Source: Hydrogenophaga sp.
GTDB taxonomy: Bacteria > Pseudomonadota > Gammaproteobacteria > Burkholderiales > Burkholderiaceae_C
DNA: 6,497 nucleotides
Assembly (NCBI GenBank): GCA_025458415.1
Contig: JALOSN010000254.1
Coordinates: 1 to 6,497 of the forward strand
Direction of reading: 5' to 3'
The notes under the pieces are model-generated. The model did not search any database, was not told the DNA's origin, and was given only the letters and a program-made list of their open reading frames with translations. The first letter of the stretch is position 1. Every line of letters starts with the position of its first letter. Below, piece after piece: positions 1 to 4,077 of the stretch. The position numbers and the translations under genes were made by a program.

Positions 1-1
1 G

Positions 2-943
2 GTCATGGACTGGCTGCTGCGCAAGGACGGCTCCCGTTACTGGGCCCATTCGGTGCTCATCGCCCTGCGCGACGACGACGGCGAACTGCTGGGCTTTGCC
101 CGCATCAGCCGTGACATGAGCGATGCCAAGCGCCTGGACGATCTGCTGCACAACATCAACGAGGAGCTGGAGAACCGCGTGGCCGAGCGCACGCAGCAAT
201 TGCTGGCGGCCAACAAGGACCTCGAATCGTTTTCCTACTCGGTGTCCCACGACCTGCGCTCACCGCTGCGCCACATTTCCAGCTTCGTCAGCCTGCTCGA
301 AGAACACCTGGAAGACAAGCTGGACGACACCGGCCAGAAGTACCTGGGCACGATTGCCAATTCGGCCCGCCACATGAGCCAGCTGATCGATGGTCTCCTG
401 GCCTTCTCACGGCTGGGCCGGGCGGCGGTCACCGTGGCCCCGATCGACTTCGCCCAGCTTGTGGCCGCCGTGGTCAACCAGCTGGGCCACGACACCGAGG
501 GGCGCGTGATCGACTGGGTGATTCCGCCGGATCTGCCTGTGGTGCAGGGCGATGCCCTGCTGCTGCGCGAGGTCTGGGCCAACCTGCTGGGCAACGCCTA
601 CAAGTACACGCGACCGCGCGAACGGGCCCGCATCGAGGTGGGCTGGAGCGTCGACCCGGCCGTGGGCTATACCTTCTTTGTCCGTGACAACGGTGTGGGT
701 TTTGATACAAAATACGCCGGCAAGCTGTTCGGGGTTTTTCAGCGCCTGCACCGGGCTTCGGAGTTCGAAGGCACGGGCATCGGTCTGGCCCTGACAAGGC
801 GGATCCTGGAGCGCCACGGAGGCAGCATCTGGGCCGAGAGCCGTCCTGGGGAGGGCAGCGTCTTTTACTTCTCGCTACCATTTGAAGGGATGGAAAGCAC
901 CGATCCGGAGCATGATTCGGTACCCTCGGTGCTTGAGCCATGA
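2..943 (+). CDS. PAS-containing sensor histidine kinase, C-terminal part (5' truncated by window edge)
   Basis: This is the C-terminal part of a sensor kinase that autophosphorylates on histidine and passes the phosphate to a response regulator. The frame is open to the window edge, so the true start lies upstream. Residues are counted from the Met codon at position 5. Residues 1-40 are the end of a PAS domain with its PAC motif (RKDGSRYW, then GFARISRDMSD). Residues 41-76 look like a coiled-coil signalling helix. The HisKA H-box is SHDLRSPLRH with phospho-acceptor His82. The ATPase domain has an N-box (NLLGNAYKYT, N193/N197), a G1 box (DNGVGFD, 228-234), an F-box (LFGVFQRLH) and a G2 box (GTGIGLAL, 256-263), so catalysis looks intact. 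No membrane segment is visible in this part. The H-box resembles that of phytochrome-type (Cph1-like) kinases, but any sensor domain further upstream cannot be seen. The stop overlaps the start of the downstream regulator, its probable partner. Confidence 0.95.
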   Translation, partial: VMDWLLRKDGSRYWAHSVLIALRDDDGELLGFARISRDMSDAKRLDDLLHNINEELENRVAERTQQLLAANKDLESFSYSVSHDLRSPLRHISSFVSLLEEHLEDKLDDTGQKYLGTIANSARHMSQLIDGLLAFSRLGRAAVTVAPIDFAQLVAAVVNQLGHDTEGRVIDWVIPPDLPVVQGDALLLREVWANLLGNAYKYTRPRERARIEVGWSVDPAVGYTFFVRDNGVGFDTKYAGKLFGVFQRLHRASEFEGTGIGLALTRRILERHGGSIWAESRPGEGSVFYFSLPFEGMESTDPEHDSVPSVLEP

Positions 944-1425
944 ACAAGAACGCAGAAACCATTCTCCTGGTCGAAGACAACCCCGACGATGCGGAACTGA
1001 CCCGCTTGGCGCTGGCGCGCCATGGGCTGGACAGCCGTGTCACGCATGTCTCCGACGGCATGCAGGCACTGGATTACCTGTACCGGCGAGACGGTTACGC
1101 AGACCGGCCAGGTGGCAACCCGGTACTGGTCCTGCTGGACCTGAAGATGCCGTTGCTGGACGGCATCGGCGTGCTCAAGGAAATCAAGGGCTCGGACCAG
1201 TTGCACAACATCCCGGTGGTGGTACTGACATCGTCCACCGAACCGAGCGACCTGCAGCGTGCCTACGATGCCGGTACCAACGCCTACATCGCCAAGCCGA
1301 CCGAGTTCTCGCAGTTCCTCAATGCCATGAAGCACGTCTGCGAGTTCTGGATCAACATCAACCAGACCGCTCCGCAGTCGCCAGGAGCGGGTGTGCGCTC
1401 CACGCAGTTCGGTGAACTGATCTGA
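940..1425 (+). CDS. Single-domain response regulator (CheY/Rcp1-like receiver)
   Basis: This 161-residue protein is a receiver domain with no DNA-binding or enzymatic output domain. The acidic pocket is E12/D13 (LVEDNPDD), the phospho-acceptor is D67 in LLDLKMP, the conserved Thr is T97 in VVVLTSS, and the conserved Lys is K119 in IAKP, so all key receiver residues are present. The YLYRRDGYADRP stretch before the phosphorylated Asp is characteristic of the Rcp1-type regulators that partner phytochrome and PAS kinases. Its ATG lies inside the kinase stop (ATGA, 940-943), which implies translational coupling and a cognate kinase-regulator pair. The C-terminal tail of about 20 residues (QTAPQSPGAG onward) is low-complexity and probably disordered. 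With no output domain, it presumably acts by protein-protein contact or as a phosphate relay; its target is unknown. Confidence 0.95.
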   Translation: MNKNAETILLVEDNPDDAELTRLALARHGLDSRVTHVSDGMQALDYLYRRDGYADRPGGNPVLVLLDLKMPLLDGIGVLKEIKGSDQLHNIPVVVLTSSTEPSDLQRAYDAGTNAYIAKPTEFSQFLNAMKHVCEFWININQTAPQSPGAGVRSTQFGELI

Positions 1426-1446
1426 GCGCCGCACTGCCCGCGGCGC
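1426..1446. terminator. Possible bidirectional terminator hairpin between convergent genes
   Basis: Directly after the regulator stop codon, GCGCCGC (1426-1432) and GCGGCGC (1440-1446) form a perfect 7-bp GC-only stem with a 7-nt loop. It lies in the 39-bp gap between two convergent genes, where a shared terminator is expected. There is no T-run on either side, so it is not a canonical intrinsic terminator. GC-rich stems also arise by chance in this genome. Confidence 0.35.
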
Positions 1447-1464
1447 GGGCGTGGCACGCACGCC

Positions 1465-3294
1465 TCACCATGCGTCGATGAAGCGGTGCGAGGCCAGATC
1501 GGCGGACTCGGGGCATCCCTGCAATCCCCGGATCAGCCAGTCCCGCGTGTGGGCCGGGTCGATCACGGCATCGATCTCCAGACAGGCCGCCATGCGTTCG
1601 GCCGACCCCTTTTCCACCTGCTCCCGCAGCAGCTCGGCGAAGCGGGTTTCGCGTTGGACGCCTTCTGGCAGGGCTTCAAGCTCCTTGCGGTAGCCCAGCC
1701 GAACCGCTCCCTCCAGCCCCATGGCGCCGAACTCGGCCGAGGGCCACGCAACGGTGAACGAGGTGGCGTGAAATCCGCCGGCGCTCATGCCCATGGCGCC
1801 GAGACCGTAACCCTTGCGAAGCACCACGCTGAAGACCGGCACACGCAGCGCAGCCGACACCACGAAGAGGCGGCTGGCGTGGCGCACATGGGCCTGCACC
1901 TCCGATTCGGGACCGACCATGAAACCGGGTGTGTCGACCAGGCTGATCACGGGCAGGCCATGGGCGTCACACAGTTGCAGGAAGCGTGCTGCCTTGTCAG
2001 CCGCCGGGGCGTCGATGGCTCCCCCAAGGTGCTCGGGGTTGTTCGCCAGCAGCCCGACCGGCCGGCCGTCCAGCCGGGCCAGCGCGGTATGGATACCTGC
2101 ACCGAAGCCACCGCGCAACATCAGCAGGCTGCCCACGTCGACCAGTCCTTCCATGATCTGGCGGCTGTCGTAGCTGCGAACGCGGTTCTCCGGCACCAGC
2201 TCACGCAACCGCATGACGTCCGGCACCTGGGCGTGGGGCAAACGACCGCGGAAATAGCCCAGGTACTGCCGCGCCACCGCCACCGCCGCTGCCTCGTCAG
2301 GCACCAGAACATCGATCACGCCATTGGCCGACTGCACCGGGCTGGGCCCGATGTCCTCGGGTCGGAACACCCCCAGGCCTCCGCCTTCGACCATCGCCGG
2401 CCCGCCCAGGCCGATGTTGCTGCCCCGGGTGGCGATGATCACATCACAGCAGCCCAGCAACGCGGCGTTGCCGGCAAAGCAACGGCCGGCTGCAATGCCC
2501 ACCAGCGGGACCTGGCCCGACAGGCGTGCCATGGCGGCAAAGGTCGGTACATGCAGGCCGGCCACGATGGGCACATCGGTGTCACCCGGCCGACCACCGC
2601 CCCCTTCGGCGAAGAGAACAACGGGCAGCTGCTGGGCCAGGGCAATGCCCAGCAGGCGGTCGGTTTTCTGGTGGTTGCGCGCGCCCTGGGTGCCGGCCAG
2701 CACCGTCGCGTCATACGCCATCACCACGGTCCGGCTGGCTTGCGGTCCCCACCGGCTCGCCTCGACCGAGCCGATGCCCGAGACCATGCCATCGGCCGGC
2801 GTGTTGGCCATGAGGTCCTCTTCGCTGCGCCGCCGGCTCTGGGCGGCCACGGCCAGCGCGCCATATTCGATGAAACTGCCGTCGTCGCACAGGTCGGCGA
2901 TGTTTTCGCGCGCGCTGCGCATGCCCGCCGCATGGCGGCGCGCCATGGCCTCAGGCCGGGCGGCATCGTCGGTCAGTGCCCAGCGGGCCTGCAATCGCCT
3001 GAGGTCAGCGCGCGGCCCGGTACCAGGCCCGGTGACGGAGCGGGCTTGCGGCTGACGGCCACCACTGACGTCCGACATGTCCAGGCGCAACAAGGGCTGC
3101 CCGGGCGAGACCAGCTCGCCCTCAGAAGCCAGGCAGGCCAGCACCCGCGCATCGGCGTCTGCCCGCACCTCGTGCTCCATCTTCATGGCTTCCAGCACCA
3201 GCAGCACCTGTCCCTGGCGGACGGCATCACCCGGTTCGACCAGACACTGGACCAGTTGGGCTTGCATCGGGGCGCAGATCTCGGTCATGCGCAC
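1465..3294 (-). CDS. Biotin carboxyl carrier-carboxyltransferase fusion (acyl-CoA carboxylase subunit)
   Basis: This 609-residue protein carries out the transfer half-reaction of a biotin-dependent acyl-CoA carboxylase: carboxyl moves from carboxybiotin to an acyl-CoA in the cytoplasm. Residues 3-72 are a biotinyl domain with the canonical EAMKM motif (36-40), Lys39 being the biotin site. Residues 73-95 are a Pro/Gly/Arg-rich linker. Residues from about 96 to 340 are the carboxyltransferase N-domain, with ANTPADGMVSGIG, the glycine-rich GGGGRPGD (231-238), GRCFAGNAALLGCCDVI and LGGPAMVEGGGLG. Residues from about 345 to 590 are the C-domain, with GGAIDAPAADKAARF, VDTPGFMVG (453-461), GYGLGAMGMSAGG and AEFGAMGLEGA. 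The domain order matches the C-terminal half of single-chain (long-chain acyl-CoA carboxylase-like) enzymes, but no biotin carboxylase domain precedes it, so that subunit must be supplied in trans. Substrate cannot be read from sequence. The chosen GTG start (3294) has GGA four bases upstream; an ATG two codons later (3288) is equally possible. Confidence 0.92.
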   Translation of the reverse strand: MRMTEICAPMQAQLVQCLVEPGDAVRQGQVLLVLEAMKMEHEVRADADARVLACLASEGELVSPGQPLLRLDMSDVSGGRQPQARSVTGPGTGPRADLRRLQARWALTDDAARPEAMARRHAAGMRSARENIADLCDDGSFIEYGALAVAAQSRRRSEEDLMANTPADGMVSGIGSVEASRWGPQASRTVVMAYDATVLAGTQGARNHQKTDRLLGIALAQQLPVVLFAEGGGGRPGDTDVPIVAGLHVPTFAAMARLSGQVPLVGIAAGRCFAGNAALLGCCDVIIATRGSNIGLGGPAMVEGGGLGVFRPEDIGPSPVQSANGVIDVLVPDEAAAVAVARQYLGYFRGRLPHAQVPDVMRLRELVPENRVRSYDSRQIMEGLVDVGSLLMLRGGFGAGIHTALARLDGRPVGLLANNPEHLGGAIDAPAADKAARFLQLCDAHGLPVISLVDTPGFMVGPESEVQAHVRHASRLFVVSAALRVPVFSVVLRKGYGLGAMGMSAGGFHATSFTVAWPSAEFGAMGLEGAVRLGYRKELEALPEGVQRETRFAELLREQVEKGSAERMAACLEIDAVIDPAHTRDWLIRGLQGCPESADLASHRFIDAW

Positions 3295-3334
3295 ATTGTC
3301 CGGCGCCGCGGCACCGTGAGGAGGTCAATTTCGG

Positions 3335-3346
3335 GACAGGCCTGTC
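3335..3346. promoter_or_regulatory. Perfect 12-bp palindrome, possible operator upstream of the carboxylase gene
   Basis: GACAGGCCTGTC is a perfect palindrome whose near edge lies 40 bp upstream of the carboxylase GTG start, in the 124-bp gap after the small gene. This is where a repressor such as a TetR- or GntR-type acyl-CoA regulator would bind. I do not recognise it as a named operator, and no convincing -10 box is nearby. It may be a chance palindrome. Confidence 0.25.
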
Positions 3347-3418
3347 GCACCCTGCCGGGTCAACGGTCGATGAACCCGCGCGCCTTGTCGGGTCGCTGAT
3401 CAGGGAACTGGCGTCCGC

Positions 3419-3728
3419 TCAGTCGTAGAGATCGGAGTCGGCCCACTGCGAAGAGGGACCTGCGTGGGCCGTTTCAGGCACGTTGAGGTTCAGGACAAAC
3501 ACCACCTCGCCACCGAACCGCCCCACACCCAGGGTCTTCATCAACTGCTGCTCCTGCTCGGGTCGCTCCATCCATGCGCAGGAAACAGATGGCCTGCTTG
3601 GTGCCTTCGTGCATGGCAGTGAGGATATCCAGCCGGGTGATGCGGCCGAACTCGCTGCACAGCTGGTGCAGGGCGGACTTCAGGCTGGACACATCGCTGT
3701 GCTCCCTCAGTACGGCAAGTGCGCTCAC
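3419..3728 (-). pseudogene. Small conserved-looking hypothetical protein, frameshifted
   Basis: Two reading frames together give one plausible small protein of about 101 residues. The first frame starts at GTG (3728), with GGGAG on the minus strand (3735-3739) six bases upstream, and reads VSALAVLREHSDVSSLKSAL, continuing through CSEFGRITRLDILTAMHEGT to CFLRM at residues 48-52. It then becomes Arg/Ala/Gly-rich nonsense ending at 3474. From about 3570 the minus frame ending at 3419 continues sensibly as ERPEQEQQLMKTLGVGRFGG, then EVVFVLNLNVPETA and an acidic tail SDLYD. The break lies at CCATCCAT (3568-3575), a tandem 4-bp unit; removing one copy restores a single frame. A helix, strand, strand, helix, strand pattern suggests a ferredoxin-like or RRM-like fold (inference only). 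No signal peptide or membrane segment is seen. Function is unknown. It lies 124 bp upstream of the carboxylase gene on the same strand. A sequencing error is a real alternative. Confidence 0.65.
3568..3575. repeat. CCAT tandem duplication at the frameshift site
   Basis: Two abutting copies of CCAT (ATGG ATGG on the coding minus strand) lie exactly where the small gene changes frame. One copy too many adds four bases, a net +1 shift. This is a typical replication-slippage product. Loss of a single G in the same GG would also restore the frame. Confidence 0.6.
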
Positions 3729-3768
3729 GTTCAACTCCCAGTGGAGACCGATCGACTGGCCAGGCCAG

Positions 3769-3799
3769 CCACCGGTCCGGTGGTCCGGCACAAGGCCGG
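3769..3799. repeat. Cluster of GC-rich inverted repeats in the small gene's leader
   Basis: CCACCGGTCCGGTGG (3769-3783) is a perfect inverted repeat around one central base. It overlaps a near-tandem GGTCCGGT/GGTCCGGC (3774-3789). CCGGC (3785-3789) then pairs with GCCGG (3795-3799) across a 5-nt loop. If transcription leftward begins in the AT-rich core, these would fold in the 5' leader of the small gene's mRNA, about 40-70 bases before its start. Confidence 0.4.
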
Positions 3800-3809
3800 G
3801 ATGCCATGT

Positions 3810-3838
3810 ATCTTAAACCAATCGCTACAAAATGTAGT
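3810..3838 (-). promoter_or_regulatory. Weak candidate promoter for the leftward small gene, with an overlapping palindrome
   Basis: On the minus strand ACTACA (3838-3833) and TAAGAT (3815-3810) are separated by 17 bases. They match the sigma-70 hexamers at 3 of 6 and 4 of 6 positions, so the match is poor. The palindrome CTACAaaaTGTAG (3825-3837) covers the -35 hexamer and part of the spacer, as an operator would. Position and AT richness are the main support. Confidence 0.15.
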
Positions 3839-3953
3839 GGTTCCGGTTACTTCTTTTTTGGGGAATATGTCACACAAGAGGGCCATTTGCACCCAAAAAC
3901 TTATTACTTTGGTTCACCGCACTTTGCTCGGCATTGTTACATGTCAAGCTGAA

Positions 3954-3970
3954 ATGCTGCACCACAGCAT
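3954..3970. repeat. Interrupted palindrome upstream of the c-di-GMP gene
   Basis: ATGCTG and CAGCAT form a perfect 6-bp inverted repeat around the 5-nt spacer CACCA. A direct repeat GAAATGCT (3951-3958 and 3977-3984) overlaps and follows it. The cluster sits about 20-40 bp upstream of the candidate sigma-54 promoter, so it could be an activator or repressor site. No named regulator motif is recognised. Confidence 0.35.
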
Positions 3971-3988
3971 CCACAAGAAATGCTTTCG

Positions 3989-4005
3989 TGGCAAGCCGAT
4001 CGCAA
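3989..4005 (+). promoter_or_regulatory. Candidate sigma-54 (-24/-12) promoter for the c-di-GMP gene
   Basis: TGGCAAGCCGATCGCAA resembles the sigma-54 consensus TGGCACG-N4-TTGCA. The GG at 3990-3991 and GC at 4002-4003 have the required 10-base separation, with two mismatches in the conserved positions (A for C in the -24 element, C for T in the -12 element). Transcription would begin near 4014-4016, about 60 bases before the chosen ATG. I found no convincing sigma-70 pair on this strand here. A chance match is possible. Confidence 0.35.
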
Positions 4006-4077
4006 CCCGCGCGAGCGCCCCCATCACGTCGCGCGACAATGTGGTCTGGCGTCCAGTTGCAGCCCATCGAGACCCGG

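Larger units (their letters stand above)
3729..4077. other. Divergent intergenic region with an AT-rich core
   Basis: This 349-bp stretch separates the leftward small gene from the rightward c-di-GMP gene, and I see no supportable gene in it. Its part nearest the small gene (3769-3799) is GC-rich and full of short inverted repeats. The core, 3801-3960, is only about 41% GC by hand count, far below the flanking coding DNA, as expected for a promoter region. It also holds CTACAaaaTGTAG (3825-3837), a T6 run (3854-3859), an interrupted palindrome at 3954-3970, a direct repeat GAAATGCT (3951-3958 and 3977-3984) and a possible sigma-54 promoter at 3989-4005. Frames open here are shadows of the neighbouring genes. 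Confidence 0.75.

Noticed and set aside
882..1415. Alternative plus-strand frame overlapping the response regulator
   Set aside because: It is a shifted frame of a receiver domain whose catalytic residues are all in the 940-1425 frame.
3356..3394. CGGGT/ACCCG pairs between the small gene and the carboxylase gene as an attenuator
   Set aside because: The stems are only 5 bp with long loops and no T-run. This is expected by chance in GC-rich DNA.
1486..3399. A 637-codon open frame on the plus strand opposite the carboxylase gene
   Set aside because: It is His/Gln/Gly/Arg-rich with no recognisable domain and mirrors a gene with clear biotinyl and carboxyltransferase motifs. Long antisense frames are expected in GC-rich DNA.
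3825..3859. CTACAaaaTGTAG followed by a T6 run as an intrinsic terminator
   Set aside because: The stem is only 5 bp and AT-rich, the T-run begins 16 bases after it, and no plus-strand gene ends upstream.
3942..3947. A perfect TTGACA on the minus strand as a sigma-70 -35 box
   Set aside because: At 15-18 bases spacing the downstream hexamers (such as AAGTGC and CAAAGT) do not resemble TATAAT.
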